A DNA stretch of 40,006 bases from Allobosea sp. (GCF_030694325.1 NZ_JAUXYO010000285.1:1-40006), one strand, 5' to 3'; shown: positions 1-11,975, counted from the first letter of the stretch. A program made the numbers and translations. The notes: generated by a model not told the origin, from the sequence alone.

Positions 1-66
1 GCCTATGCCGGCAATATCGCCGCGATCCGCAAGGCGGCCGAAGCCGCGCGCGGGGAGTGGGTTTGA
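1..66 (+). CDS. C-terminal end of a probable ribulose-phosphate 3-epimerase (partial)
   Basis: Only the last 21 codons are inside the window, ending at a TGA at 64-66. The visible tail reads AYAGNIAAIRKAAEAARGEW followed by one valine. A tail of the type YAxNIAAIR(x)AA is what I would expect at the end of alphaproteobacterial Rpe, an epimerase of the pentose phosphate and Calvin pathways, and rpe often lies just upstream of purB in Rhizobiales. The identification is recall-based inference from 21 residues with no catalytic motif visible. A different alpha/beta-barrel or helical protein cannot be excluded. Confidence 0.45.
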   Translation, partial: AYAGNIAAIRKAAEAARGEWV

Positions 67-75
67 GGTTTAATC

Positions 76-188
76 AGCCCTCATCCTGAGGAGCCGCGAA
101 GCGGCGTCTCGAAGGATGATCCAGTGAGCGCCTTCTGGAGCATCCTTCGAGACGCGCTCCTGAAGGAGCGCTCCTCAGTATGAGGGCT
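76..188. repeat. Palindromic intergenic repeat, family A, copy 1 (two half-units)
   Basis: The outer ends are inverted (agccctcat at the left, atgagggct at the right). Inside are two half-units, each carrying its own hairpin: CCGC-GAA-GCGG in the left one and GCGCTCC-TGAA-GGAGCGC in the right one, flanked by the shared blocks CCTGAGGAGC and GTCTCGAAGGATG in opposite orientations. It fills the gap between the probable rpe and purB. Related copies lie at 10334-10385, 14200-14315 and 27127-27244. Confidence 0.9.
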
Positions 189-211
189 CGTGTGTTGACA
201 AGGACGAGACG

Positions 212-1519
<1,308 letters not shown>

Positions 1520-1525
1520 GCGCCG

Positions 1526-2272
1526 ATGCGGATCGCGGTCCTTGCGGATATCCACGGCAATTTCGACGCGCTCGAAGCGGTCGTGGAGGATCTGGAGCGG
1601 ACGCGGCCCGACTTGGTCGTCAATCTCGGCGACAGTCTGTCGGGGCCGCTGAAGGCGCGCGAGACGGCCGATCTGCTGATGTCCAAGGACTGGCTGACGG
1701 TACGGGGCAATCACGACCGCTATCTGATCGAGCGGCCGCTCGAACAGCTTGGACCGTCCGACAGGGCCGCTGTGGACGAGTTGGAGACGCGGCATTTCGA
1801 CTGGCTGAAGTCGCTGCCCTTTTCCGCATCGCCGACGGCCGGCGTGACCATGTTCCACGCTCAGCCCAGGCGAGACGACGAGTATCTGACGGAACGGCCG
1901 ACCCTGCATGGGCATGAGGTGCTGTCGGAAGACTTGGTAAGGCAGACGCTGGAAAGTGTCTCAGCGGACCTCATCCTTTGTGGGCACTCGCATATTCCGC
2001 GCCTGATGGAACTCGCCGATGGGCGCAGCGTGTTCAATCCCGGCAGCGTCGGTCTGCCGGCTTACGATGACGATCATCCGTCATGGCACTTCATGCAGGC
2101 GGAGAGCCAGCATGCGCGTTACGGCATCGTTGAACGGCATCGAGCCGGTTGGCGGTTCGACTTTCTCGCGCTGCGATACGATTGGCGGGCAGCGGCTGAT
2201 CTCGCCCTTGCCCGAGGTCGCGCTGACTGGGCTCACGCTTTGTCGAGTGGTCTAGCCCTGAAGCCTGAATGA
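1526..2272 (+). CDS. Calcineurin-like metallophosphoesterase (YfcE/MJ0936-type)
   Basis: A 248-residue soluble two-metal phosphoesterase. The metal-binding motifs occur in order: D8 and H10 in LADIHGN, LGD near residues 34-36, RGNHDR near residues 62-66, and CGHSHIPR near residue 153. The NPGSVGLP block that closes this family's active site follows. Such proteins hydrolyse phosphodiesters or phosphomonoesters and are close to the YfcE and diadenosine tetraphosphatase-like groups; the substrate cannot be read from the sequence. The start lies six bases after the purB stop, so it is probably co-transcribed with purB. The RBBP9-type hydrolase begins seven bases after its end. Confidence 0.88.
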   Translation: MRIAVLADIHGNFDALEAVVEDLERTRPDLVVNLGDSLSGPLKARETADLLMSKDWLTVRGNHDRYLIERPLEQLGPSDRAAVDELETRHFDWLKSLPFSASPTAGVTMFHAQPRRDDEYLTERPTLHGHEVLSEDLVRQTLESVSADLILCGHSHIPRLMELADGRSVFNPGSVGLPAYDDDHPSWHFMQAESQHARYGIVERHRAGWRFDFLALRYDWRAAADLALARGRADWAHALSSGLALKPE

Positions 2273-2279
2273 TCCCGCC

Positions 2280-2858
2280 ATGAAAACCTCCGACACCGAC
2301 ATCCTCATCATCCCCGGCTGGTCGGGTTCCGGGCCCGGTCACTGGCAGAGCCGCTGGGTCGCCAAGCTCTCGACCGCGCGGGTGGTCGAGCAGGAGGACT
2401 GGCACAAGCCCTCGCGGCTCTGGGCGGACCGCATCGTTGCGGCGGTGCGGGCGGCGACGCGGCCGGTCGTGCTGGTCGGGCATTCCTGCGGCGTCAGCGC
2501 GATCGCGCATGCGGCCGAGCATCTGCACCCCGGCGAGGTGGCCGGCGCTTTTCTGGTGGCGCCCGCGGCCGAGCGCGCCAAGCGCGAGCTGCCGGGGATG
2601 ACGCCGGCCTTCGCCGCGCACCGGCGCCATCCTCTGCCGTTCCGCAGCGTGCTGATCGCCAGCAGCAACGATCCCTATTGCACGCCGCAGGAGGCGAAGG
2701 AGTTGGCCGACGCCTGGGGCGCGGAGTACGTCGACGCCGGCGAGAGCGGGCATCTCAACACCGAGTCCGGGCATGGGCCCTGGCCCGATGGCCTGTTGCG
2801 TTTCGCGGGCTTTCTCAGAAGCTTGACGGCGGTTCCGCAGAAACAGATTCGGTCGTAG
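2280..2858 (+). CDS. RBBP9/YdeN-family alpha/beta hydrolase
   Basis: A 192-residue serine hydrolase. The family-specific N-terminal motif GWSGSGPGHWQSRW is at about residues 13-26. The nucleophile elbow GHSCG near residue 63 has serine in place, the acid is in SSNDPYC near residue 128, and the histidine is in ESGHLNTESG near residue 157, so the triad looks complete. Family members are small cytosolic esterases of mostly unknown natural substrate. It is the last gene of the purB run, closely spaced behind the metallophosphoesterase. A palindromic repeat and the convergent liv terminator follow. Confidence 0.88.
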   Translation: MKTSDTDILIIPGWSGSGPGHWQSRWVAKLSTARVVEQEDWHKPSRLWADRIVAAVRAATRPVVLVGHSCGVSAIAHAAEHLHPGEVAGAFLVAPAAERAKRELPGMTPAFAAHRRHPLPFRSVLIASSNDPYCTPQEAKELADAWGAEYVDAGESGHLNTESGHGPWPDGLLRFAGFLRSLTAVPQKQIRS

Positions 2859-2876
2859 CGGCTGCCCGCGTTGATT

Positions 2877-2986
2877 GGACGTCATGCTCGGGCTTGACCC
2901 GAGCATCTCTCAACGGAAGCGGCTCCAGCGGGTCACCCTCCAGAGATTCTCGGGTCTGCGCTTCGCTTCGCCCGAGAATGACGTCC
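2877..2986. repeat. Palindromic intergenic repeat, family B, copy 1 (divergent)
   Basis: The ends are inverted (ggacgtcat at the left, atgacgtcc at the right). Internally there are GCTCGGGCTTGACCCGAGC near 2886-2904 and a TCTCGGGT...CCCGAGA pairing near 2948-2976. It resembles the copies at 13633-13728 and 23523-23624 in the GTCAT ends and the CGGG-rich core, but is clearly diverged. It sits between two convergent transcription units. Confidence 0.7.
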
Positions 2987-2990
2987 TTCC

Positions 2991-3027
2991 CCCAAAACAA
3001 AACCGCCCCGGCTTTCACCGGGGCGGT
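2991..3027 (-). terminator. Intrinsic terminator of the liv substrate-binding gene
   Basis: A perfect 10-bp stem, ACCGCCCCGG (3002-3011) with CCGGGGCGGT (3018-3027), has a six-base loop. Read on the minus strand it is followed by TTTTGTTTTG, the U-tract expected of a Rho-independent terminator. It lies 36 bases past the stop of the minus-strand gene ending at 3063. Confidence 0.9.
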
Positions 3028-3062
3028 CTCGTTTCACGCGCGGGCGCGATCAGCTGTCGAGA

Positions 3063-4178
3063 TCAATTCTCGACATAGGTGATCTTGCCGTCGGCGCCCT
3101 TCTTCCAGGTGTACATGGTGTAGTCGGGGCGGGTGATGTCGCCCTTCTTGTCGAAGGCGATGTCGCCGATGACGGTCTTGACCGGCGCGCTGCCGCGCAG
3201 GGCCTCGGCGACCTTCTTGGGATCGACCGAGTTGGCGCGCTTGGCACCTTCGGCCATGATCTGCACGGCAGCGTAGCTGTACAGGGTATAGGCCTCGGGC
3301 TTGAAGTTCTTGGCTTCGAACTTCTTGACGATGGCGGCCGCCTCGGGGCGCTTCTGCGGATCCGGCGGGAAGGTCATCAGCGTGCCTTCGACGCCGGGGC
3401 CGCCGATCGTGGCGAACTCGTCGGTGGTGATGCCGTCGCCGGAGATCAGCACGGCCTTGACGCCCTGGTCGCGCATCTGGCGCACGATCAGGCCGCCTTC
3501 GGTGTGCAGGCCGCCCCAGTAGACGAAGTCGGCGCCGACGGACTTGATCTTGGAGATGAGGGCCGAGAAGTCCTTCTCGCCGGCGTTCACGCCCTCATAG
3601 AGCACGTCCTTGATGCCGGCCTTGGTCAGGCCCTTGCGGGTCTCGTCGGCGAGGCCCTGGCCATAGGTCGTCTTGTCGTGGACGATGGCGATCTTCTTGT
3701 CCTTGAAGTTCTTGGCGATGTAGGCCGCCGCGACCTCGCCCTGCTGGTCGTCGCGGCCGCAGGTGCGGAAGACGTTCCAGAGGCCGCGCTCGGTGATCTT
3801 CGGGTTGGTGGCCGAAGGCGAGATCATCAGGATGCCGTTTTCGGCGTAGACTTCGGACGCCGGCATGGCGACGCCGGAGTTGAAGTGGCCGACGACCCAT
3901 TTGACGCCGTCGCCGACGAATTTGTTGGCGACCGAGACGCCCTGCTTGGGATCGGAGACGTCGTCGCCGACCGAGACGACGAGCTTCTGGCCCAGCACGC
4001 CGCCAGCGGCGTTGATGTCCTCGACGGCCTGCTCCGTCCCGTTCTTCAGCTGGGCGCCGAAGGCGGCGTTGGGCCCGGTGATGGGGCCGCCGACGCCGAG
4101 CTTGATCTGGGCGTTGGCCGCGCCGGAGAAGGCGAGGACCGCGCCGAGCGCGATGCTGCTCAACAGCAGTTTCTTCAT
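3063..4178 (-). CDS. livK: Branched-chain amino acid ABC transporter, periplasmic binding protein
   Basis: A 371-residue LivJ/LivK-type binding protein (type I periplasmic fold). Residues 1-23 form a standard signal peptide: MKK, a hydrophobic core, then ANA|Q. The mature start IKLGVGGPITGPNAAFG, then the AVEDINAAGGVLG and SPSATNP blocks, are typical of the family. It would capture leucine, isoleucine, valine or related amino acids in the periplasm and deliver them to LivHM. It lies downstream of livHMGF and DUF6867 on the same strand after a 130-base gap, and is closed by a strong terminator. Exact ligand preference is not readable; many Rhizobiales carry dozens of such paralogues. Confidence 0.95.
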   Translation of the reverse strand: MKKLLLSSIALGAVLAFSGAANAQIKLGVGGPITGPNAAFGAQLKNGTEQAVEDINAAGGVLGQKLVVSVGDDVSDPKQGVSVANKFVGDGVKWVVGHFNSGVAMPASEVYAENGILMISPSATNPKITERGLWNVFRTCGRDDQQGEVAAAYIAKNFKDKKIAIVHDKTTYGQGLADETRKGLTKAGIKDVLYEGVNAGEKDFSALISKIKSVGADFVYWGGLHTEGGLIVRQMRDQGVKAVLISGDGITTDEFATIGGPGVEGTLMTFPPDPQKRPEAAAIVKKFEAKNFKPEAYTLYSYAAVQIMAEGAKRANSVDPKKVAEALRGSAPVKTVIGDIAFDKKGDITRPDYTMYTWKKGADGKITYVEN

Positions 4179-4209
4179 GAGATGCGACTCCCCTGTGTCG
4201 TCACTGTGA

Positions 4210-4232
4210 ACGGGCGGTCATTGCTCGCCCGT
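4210..4232 (-). other. Short hairpin in the DUF6867-livK gap
   Basis: A 7-bp stem, ACGGGCG (4210-4216) with CGCCCGT (4226-4232), lies 5' of livK. No T-tract follows, so I do not call it a terminator. It could moderate read-through or protect the livK message end, as is common where the binding protein is made in excess. Confidence 0.3.
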
Positions 4233-4308
4233 CTCGGCGCGGATGTCACCGTGAAACGCAGTCTTGCGCTTTTTCCACGGTCTGTCACGCGTCAAGCTCG
4301 CCGCCTTT

Positions 4309-4683
4309 TCAGGCCAATTCGTCTTTGATTTCAACGCCGGGCCGGGGCTTCCAGCCGAAGGGGCCGGTGCGCTCGAAGAGCCAGCGATACTGCGTCGTCA
4401 TCTGGCGGGCGCGGTGGTAGCGCCAGCCGGCGAAGCCGAAGCCCATCAGGATGATGGTGTCGACGATGTAGTAGTGCAGCGTCAGCAGCGTCGCCTCGAA
4501 CAGGGCGAAATGGATGAAGCGCACGACCAGCCCGAGGACGAGGACATAAAGCACGAGCTGGATGGTCGGCTTCCAGGTCAGCGCCATGGCCCGGCCGGTC
4601 ATCCAGGCGAGCCAGCCGCCCATCACCACCGTGACCAGCAGGAACAGCCAGACCGTCGGCTCTTCGTAGAGAATGCCCTGCAT
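4309..4683 (-). CDS. DUF6867-family membrane protein linked to liv genes
   Basis: A 124-residue membrane protein with about three hydrophobic segments (roughly residues 10-30, 40-60 and 68-85). A basic C-terminal part reads WRYHRARQMTTQYRW and ends with a proline- and charge-rich tail. I recognise it as DUF6867, a family found in alphaproteobacterial branched-chain amino acid transport operons. It starts one base after the livF stop, so it is translationally coupled to the transporter. Its function is unknown; an accessory or assembly role for the permease is inference from position only. Confidence 0.85.
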   Translation of the reverse strand: MQGILYEEPTVWLFLLVTVVMGGWLAWMTGRAMALTWKPTIQLVLYVLVLGLVVRFIHFALFEATLLTLHYYIVDTIILMGFGFAGWRYHRARQMTTQYRWLFERTGPFGWKPRPGVEIKDELA

Positions 4684-4684
4684 G

Positions 4685-5460
<776 letters not shown>

Positions 5461-5464
<4 letters not shown>

Positions 5465-6326
5465 GCGAGTCCGACCTCCGCTTCGGCGGCCTCGACCTCG
5501 TCGTCGTCGACGCCGAGATAGGCCGCGATCACCCTCGGATCGGCCTGGATTTCCGGAGGGGTTCCGTCGGCGATCTTGGTGCCGTAGTCGAGCACCACGA
5601 CATGGTCCGAGATCTCCATCACCACCGACATGTCGTGCTCGATGAGCAGCAGCGCGGTGCCGATGTCCTGGCGGATCGAGAGGAGCAGGGTGTTGAGGTC
5701 ATGGCTTTCGCGCGGGTTGAGGCCGGCGGCCGGCTCGTCGAGGCAGAGCAGGACCGGGTCGGTGCACAGGGCGCGCGCGATCTCGAGGCGGCGCTGGTCG
5801 CCATAGGGCAGGTCGGCGGCGGGGTCGTCGGCGCGGTCGATCAGGTTGATCTTCTCGAGCCAGAACTTGGCCTTCTCGATCGCCTCCTTCTCGCGCGCCT
5901 TGTAGCCGCCGATGCCGAGCACGCCGAGGAAGGTGTAGCCCGAGGCGATCATCAGCGGGTTGTGCTGCGCGACCAGCAGGTTCTCCAGCACGGTCATGCC
6001 GCCGAAGAGGCGGATGTTCTGGAAGGTGCGGGCGACCTTGGCCTTCCAGCTGATCTGGAAGTCCGGCATGCGCTCGAGCAGGTGGCTGGCGCCCGATCCT
6101 TGCGTGAGCGTGATCATGCCCTCCGTCGGCTTGTAGAAGCCGGTGATGCAGTTGAAGACCGTGGTCTTGCCGGCGCCGTTGGGGCCGATCAGCGCGGTGA
6201 TGTCGCCCTTGCGCGCCTCGAAGGAAAGGTCGTTGACGGCGGTGAGGCCGCCGAAGCGCATGGTGAGGTGCTCGACCTGAAGCAGCGGGCGGCCGTGGGC
6301 AGCGGTCGGGGCGGGAGCGGTCGCCA

Positions 6327-6327
<1 letters not shown>
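5461..6327 (-). CDS. livG: Branched-chain amino acid ABC transporter ATPase LivG
   Basis: A 288-residue ABC ATPase. Walker A GPNGAGKTT is near residue 48, the LivG-type signature LPYGDQRR near 177, Walker B LLCLDEPAAGLNP near 196, and the switch histidine is in LLIEHDMS near 230. The insertion between Walker A and the signature is long, as in other LivG proteins, and a BCA_ABC_TP-type C-terminal segment (PPEIQADPRVIAAYLG) is present. An acidic tail (DDDEVEAAEAE) closes the protein. It overlaps livM by one base and livF by four, so the whole set is one operon. Confidence 0.96.
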
Positions 6328-7718
<1,391 letters not shown>

Positions 7719-7722
7719 GGCG

Positions 7723-8640
7723 TCAGACCTTCTCGACTTCGGGACGGCCGAGCAGACCCGAGGGCATGAAGACCAGCACGATCGCCAGGATGCAGAAGGC
7801 GGCGACGTCCTTGTAGTCGATGGTGAAATAGGCCGACCACATCACCTCGATCAGCCCGATCAGGAGGCCGCCGATGACGGCGCCCGGCAGCGAGCCGATG
7901 CCGCCCAGCACGGCCGCGGTGAAGGCCTTCACCCCCGGCACGAAGCCGTCATGGAAGCTCACCACGCCGTAGAGGACGAGGTACATCACGCCGGCCACCG
8001 CGGCGAGCGCGGCACCCATGATGAAGGTGATCGAGATCGTGCGGTCGACGTCGATGCCGAGCAAAGCGGCCATCTTGCGATCCTGCTCGCAGGCGCGTTG
8101 GGCGCGGCCGAGCGGCGTCTTCTGGACGATGTACCAGAAAGCGGCGAGCAGCACCGCGGTCGTCACGATGATGACGATCTGCTTGTAGGAAATCTGGACG
8201 GAATAGGTCGCGCTCTCGATCAGCGTGATCGACTTGTTGAGCATGGGCGGCGTCGATTTGTTACGCGGGCCCTGCACCACCTGCACGAAGTTCATCAGGA
8301 AGATCGACATGCCGATCGCCGAGATCAGCGGGGCGAGGCGGAAGGAGCCGCGCAGGGGCCGGTAGGCGACGCGCTCGATCGCCCAGTTCCAGAGCGAGGT
8401 GAAGAACATCGCCAGCACCAGCACCACGATCAGCGCCACCACGATCAGCCCCGCGCCGAACCAGGAGGCGATCAGCATAAAGAAGATCAGAGCGATGAAG
8501 GCCGAGAGCATGAAGATGTCGCCATGGGCGAAGTTCACCATGCCGATGATGCCGAAAACCATCGTGTAGCCGATGGCGATCAGGCCGTAGATCGACCCCA
8601 GGGTCAGCCCGTTGATGAGCTGCTGCAGGAACACTTCCAT
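7723..8640 (-). CDS. livH: Branched-chain amino acid ABC transporter permease LivH
   Basis: A 305-residue inner membrane permease. The start [20 protein letters not shown] at 8640 is the classic LivH N-terminus. The frame is open upstream to 8715, but that extension is charged and unlike the family, so I reject it. Conserved blocks visible are NFAHGDIFM, the [20 protein letters not shown] cytoplasmic loop that docks the ATPases, and [13 protein letters not shown] near the C-terminus. It is the first gene of the liv operon, with a plausible promoter at 8747-8775. Confidence 0.95.
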   Translation of the reverse strand: MEVFLQQLINGLTLGSIYGLIAIGYTMVFGIIGMVNFAHGDIFMLSAFIALIFFMLIASWFGAGLIVVALIVVLVLAMFFTSLWNWAIERVAYRPLRGSFRLAPLISAIGMSIFLMNFVQVVQGPRNKSTPPMLNKSITLIESATYSVQISYKQIVIIVTTAVLLAAFWYIVQKTPLGRAQRACEQDRKMAALLGIDVDRTISITFIMGAALAAVAGVMYLVLYGVVSFHDGFVPGVKAFTAAVLGGIGSLPGAVIGGLLIGLIEVMWSAYFTIDYKDVAAFCILAIVLVFMPSGLLGRPEVEKV

Positions 8641-8746
8641 CGACGACGCAGACCCCTTGAACCCGCTCCCGTTCTCTCCGCCGGCATGACGCCGACGCAT
8701 GCGGGATGCGATCACGATGCAGAGCTACCAACGCCTTGCGTTTTGG

Positions 8747-8775
8747 ACAATCGCGCCGGGCTACAAAACTGTCAA
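8747..8775 (-). promoter_or_regulatory. Candidate sigma-70-type promoter of the liv operon
   Basis: On the minus strand a perfect TTGACA (-35, plus positions 8770-8775) is followed after 17 bases by GATTGT (-10, 8747-8752). The spacing is ideal and the -10 box is weak (three of six matches). It lies about 105 bases upstream of the livH start in the gap between livH and the cupin gene. Confidence 0.5.
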
Positions 8776-8898
8776 AAGCAATCTGCGGCGGATTGCCTCG
8801 CAAATGGGCAGCAAGCTGTGCGACGGCGCGGGGATTTCACGCAAGATGATTGTGCCTGGGGCAGGGCGCATGCCCGCGCCGAAAACGGCCGCAGCGGC

Positions 8899-9252
8899 TC
8901 AGATCGCCGTCTTTATGGCGGCGGTCGCCTCGTCGCCGGTATTGGGGGTGCCGGCCGGTTCGATCAGAAGGAGGTGGGTTTCCTCCTCGGCAACCGGGCA
9001 ATGCTCGATGCCGCGGGGCACGACGAAGAGTTCGCCGGGGCCGAGCACAACCTCGCGATCTCTCAGCTTGATGCGCAGCCGCCCGCTGATGACCAGGAAG
9101 AAGTCATCGGTGTCGGGATGGCTGTGCCAGACGAACTCGCCCTTGACCTTGACGACCATGACGTCGTGCCCGTTGAAGCGGGTGACGATCTTGGGCGACC
9201 AGGTGTCTTCGAACGTGGCGAGTTTGTCCGCAAGCGAGACAGCGTCCGTCAT
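8899..9252 (-). CDS. Cupin-domain protein
   Basis: A 117-residue single-domain cupin. The first cupin motif is visible as FVWHSHPDTDDFFLVISGRLRI (residues about 40-61), with two histidines and an acid for metal binding, and the second as GPGELFVVPRGIEHCP (about 71-86). It starts 11 bases after the stop of the hydroxyproline epimerase gene on the same strand, so it is probably the last gene of that catabolic run. A metal-dependent isomerase, dioxygenase or small-molecule-binding role is possible; no substrate can be read. A second, different cupin opens the same cluster at 11649-11975. Confidence 0.85.
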   Translation of the reverse strand: MTDAVSLADKLATFEDTWSPKIVTRFNGHDVMVVKVKGEFVWHSHPDTDDFFLVISGRLRIKLRDREVVLGPGELFVVPRGIEHCPVAEEETHLLLIEPAGTPNTGDEATAAIKTAI

Positions 9253-9263
9253 GGCCCCTTCTT

Positions 9264-10274
9264 TCAGCTCCGGTCGGTCACCAGGAAACCATGCGCCAGC
9301 GGGTCGCGGTCGTCGATGAAGATCGTGTTGTAGCCGGTCATGCGGGCCCAGCCCTCGATCGAGGGAATGATGCCCTCGAAGGGGCCGATTTGCGCGGTCG
9401 CCTCGACGCGGCCGCGGAACATCGTTCCGATGATGCTCTCATGGATGAAATCGTCGCCGACCTGGAGCTTTCCCTGCGCTGCCCACTGCGCCATGCGCGA
9501 TGAGGTGCCGGTGCCGCAGGGCGAGCGGTCGATCGCCTTGTCGCCATAGAACACGGCGTTGCGGGCATGGGCCTCGGGCTTGGTCGGCTCTCCGGTCCAG
9601 AGGATGTGCGAGAGGCCGTTGATCGCCGGGTTCTCGGGGTGGACGAACTGGTATTTCGCGTTGAGTGCGGCACGCAGCTTCGGGCTCCAGCGCTGGATGT
9701 CGGAGGGGTTGATGTCGGCAATGTCGCGGAAGGTGTCCTGCGGATCGACGATCGCGTAGAAGTTGCCGCCATAGGCGACGTCGACCGTGACCTCGCCCAG
9801 TTCCTCGATCTCAGCGGTCAGGCCCGTCGCATGGAGATAGGAGGCGATATTGGTGATGCGGACATTGTCGACATGGTCGCCGTTGCGGGTGTAGCGGGCG
9901 GTGACCAGCCCGGCCGGGGTGTCGATGCGCAGCACGCCCTCCTCGCGCGGCGTGACGAGGCCGCGCTCCAGCGCCATCGTCACCGTGCCGATGGTTCCAT
10001 GGCCGCACATCGGCAGGCAGCCCGAGGTCTCGATGAAGAGGAAGGCGATGTCGGCGTCGTCGCGCGTGGGCGGATAGAGGATCGAGCCGGACATGACGTC
10101 GTGGCCGCGCGGCTCGAACATCAGCCCGGTGCGGATCCAGTCATATTCCGCCAGGAAGTGGGCCCGCTTCTCGACCATGTTGGCGCCCTTCAGCGGCGGG
10201 GCGCCGCCCGCGACCATGCGCACCGGGTTGCCGCAGGTGTGGCCGTCGACGCAGAAAAATGTGTGGGTGCTCAT
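9264..10274 (-). CDS. 4-hydroxyproline 2-epimerase (proline racemase family)
   Basis: A 336-residue member of the proline racemase superfamily. Both active-site cysteines are present: C90 in PMCGHGTIG and C253 in RSPCGTGTSS. This Cys/Cys arrangement fits racemases and epimerases, while the trans-3-hydroxyproline dehydratase branch replaces one cysteine with threonine or serine. The length and the opening FFCVDGHTCGNPVRMV fit 4-hydroxyproline epimerases, which convert trans-4-hydroxy-L-proline to cis-4-hydroxy-D-proline. The neighbouring FAD dehydrogenase (10406-11638) would then oxidise the D-isomer. Proline racemase activity cannot be excluded from sequence alone. Confidence 0.88.
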   Translation of the reverse strand: MSTHTFFCVDGHTCGNPVRMVAGGAPPLKGANMVEKRAHFLAEYDWIRTGLMFEPRGHDVMSGSILYPPTRDDADIAFLFIETSGCLPMCGHGTIGTVTMALERGLVTPREEGVLRIDTPAGLVTARYTRNGDHVDNVRITNIASYLHATGLTAEIEELGEVTVDVAYGGNFYAIVDPQDTFRDIADINPSDIQRWSPKLRAALNAKYQFVHPENPAINGLSHILWTGEPTKPEAHARNAVFYGDKAIDRSPCGTGTSSRMAQWAAQGKLQVGDDFIHESIIGTMFRGRVEATAQIGPFEGIIPSIEGWARMTGYNTIFIDDRDPLAHGFLVTDRS

Positions 10275-10333
10275 CGGCTTGGCTCGGTCGGTTGGCGGAT
10301 TGAATCAATGGAGGCTGGTTCGGTGGCACTCAC

Positions 10334-10385
10334 AGCCCTCATCCTTCGAGACGCCCGCTATCGCGGGCTCCTCAGGATGAGGGCT
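10334..10385. repeat. Palindromic intergenic repeat, family A, copy 2 (single half-unit)
   Basis: A solo half-unit of about 52 bases with inverted ends agccctcatcc and ggatgagggct. The inner hairpin is CCCGC-4-GCGGG. It has the same conserved blocks as the longer copies (GTCTCGAAGGATG and CCTGAGGAGC, here in reverse orientation). It lies between the FAD dehydrogenase and epimerase genes of a single operon. Confidence 0.9.
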
Positions 10386-10405
10386 GCGGTCAACATTGCA
10401 AATTC

Positions 10406-11638
10406 CTAGAATCGGCGCGGGCTGAACGGGGTGAGATCGATCGCGGGTTCGCGGCCCGCGACCAGCGCCGCCACGAGATCAGCGGTCACGGTCGACTGAG
10501 TCATGCCGTAATGGCCGTGGCCGAAGGCGTGGATCACATGCGGGTTGCGGCTCGCCGCCCCGATCACCGGCAGCGAATCGGGCAGGGAGGGACGGAAGCC
10601 CATCCAGAGCGTGCCGGTCTCGAAAGCCGGCAAGCCCTCCACGAACCGGCTCGCCTTGTCGTAGAGGATTTTCGTGCGCGCGTGGTTGGGCGCAGCCTCC
10701 AACCCGCCGAACTCGACCGCGCCGCCGATGCGCAGGCCGCTCTCCAGCGGCGTCATGACGAAGCCGTGGCCCTCGAAACCGATCGGACGGGTGGTCAGCC
10801 CGGTCACGCCGGGAAAGCTGACATTGTAGCCGCGCTCGGTGTCGAGCGGGACCTTGTCGCCGAGCGCGGCCGCCAGCGGCTTCGACCAGGCGCCGGCAGC
10901 GACGACCGCGCGGTCGACGACGCGCTGGAAACCGTCGGCGCCGATCAGGGCCGGGCGCTCGCCGGTCGAGATGTTCGTGATCTGGGCCTTCTCGAAGGTC
11001 GCGCCTCGGGCCAGGGCAGCCTCGAACAATGCGAGCGTGAGCTGCAACGGATCGCTGATATGGGCGGTGTCGGGGTGGAAGGCGGCGCCGACGAATTGGT
11101 CCTTCAAGGCGGGCTCGAACTGGCGCAGTTCCTCGGGGCCGATCATCTCCACGGTGATGCCGAACTCCGCCTGGCGCTTGGCGATTCCCGCTGCCTCCTC
11201 GAAGGCGCTGCGCTCGGTGAAGGCGTAGAGCCCGCCTTTGCGGTGGATATGGCTCTCGAGGCCCGCCTGCCTCGCGCGGGCCAGCCAGGCCGGAAGCGCA
11301 CGCTGCTGCAGCGCGCCGATGCCCTGGATGGAGCGCTCATAGGCCTGCGGCCGCGCCGCCAGGACGAAGCGCAGCAGCCAGGGCAGGAGTTTCGGGAAAT
11401 AAGCCGGGCGGATCGCCAGCGGCCCCAGCGGATCGGCCAAGAACTTCGGCACCTGCCGCAGGATCTTCGGGCTGGCGATCGGCAGGATGTCGGTATGGGC
11501 CATCCAGCCGGCATTGCCGCGCGAGGGGCCGAAGCCCGGCCCTTCCTTGTCGAGGATCAGAACCTCGTGGCCCTCGTCGAGCAGGGCATGGGCGATGGCG
11601 CAGCCGACGATACCCGCGCCGACGATGGCGATCTTCAT
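10406..11638 (-). CDS. FAD-dependent D-amino acid (D-hydroxyproline) dehydrogenase, DadA family
   Basis: A 410-residue DAO-fold flavoprotein. The FAD-binding GxGxxG motif is at residues 7-12 (GAGIVG), followed by the strand ending in LDKEGPG and the DadA-type SRGNAGW. The C-terminal FAD motif region reads MGFRPSLPDSLPVIG near residue 345, with the closing GHGHYGMTQS block. DadA-like enzymes oxidise D-amino acids to imino acids and pass electrons to the respiratory chain. Next to a 4-hydroxyproline epimerase, the likely substrate is cis-4-hydroxy-D-proline; this is inference from context. The cupin gene lies 10 bases upstream on the same strand. Confidence 0.88.
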   Translation of the reverse strand: MKIAIVGAGIVGCAIAHALLDEGHEVLILDKEGPGFGPSRGNAGWMAHTDILPIASPKILRQVPKFLADPLGPLAIRPAYFPKLLPWLLRFVLAARPQAYERSIQGIGALQQRALPAWLARARQAGLESHIHRKGGLYAFTERSAFEEAAGIAKRQAEFGITVEMIGPEELRQFEPALKDQFVGAAFHPDTAHISDPLQLTLALFEAALARGATFEKAQITNISTGERPALIGADGFQRVVDRAVVAAGAWSKPLAAALGDKVPLDTERGYNVSFPGVTGLTTRPIGFEGHGFVMTPLESGLRIGGAVEFGGLEAAPNHARTKILYDKASRFVEGLPAFETGTLWMGFRPSLPDSLPVIGAASRNPHVIHAFGHGHYGMTQSTVTADLVAALVAGREPAIDLTPFSPRRF

Positions 11639-11648
11639 GGCTGGCTCA

Positions 11649-11975
11649 TCATGGCAGCGACAGTTCCGCGAGCGCGCCCGGCCGCTTCACCTCGATCTCG
11701 ACGAAGGCGATCGGGTGGTCGGAGCCGTTCATGACATCGTGTTGGATGCCGGCGGGGCGCATATAGGCCTGGCCCTCGGCGAGGGGGACCTCGGTGGTCT
11801 TGGTGCCGTCATGGATGCGCAGCGTGCCGGCGACCAGCATCACGACGAAATAGGGCCAGCCATGGCTGTGCCAGCCGGTGACGGCCCCGGGCTCGAAATC
11901 CCAGCGCGTGATGCGCAGCGTCTCGTCGTCCTGCTGGACCGTCGGGGAGGCCGGAATCGTGCAAGTGAAGGCCAT
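11649..11975 (-). CDS. Cupin-domain protein, first gene of the hydroxyproline-type cluster
   Basis: A 108-residue single-domain cupin. I place the start at the ATG at 11975 because GGAGAG lies five bases before it; the open frame continues upstream to 12203, but that part is not cupin-like and covers the regulatory region. Motif 1 is visible as GWHSHGWPYFVVMLVAGTL (about residues 34-52) and motif 2 as AEGQAYMRPAGIQHDV (about 67-82). It precedes the FAD dehydrogenase by 10 bases and diverges from the GntR regulator gene. A sensor or metal-dependent enzyme role is possible but not readable. Confidence 0.82.
   Translation of the reverse strand: MAFTCTIPASPTVQQDDETLRITRWDFEPGAVTGWHSHGWPYFVVMLVAGTLRIHDGTKTTEVPLAEGQAYMRPAGIQHDVMNGSDHPIAFVEIEVKRPGALAELSLP

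Noticed and set aside
8641-8715. N-terminal extension of LivH
   Set aside because: The extra 25 residues are charged and unlike the family, whereas 8640 gives the classic LivH start.
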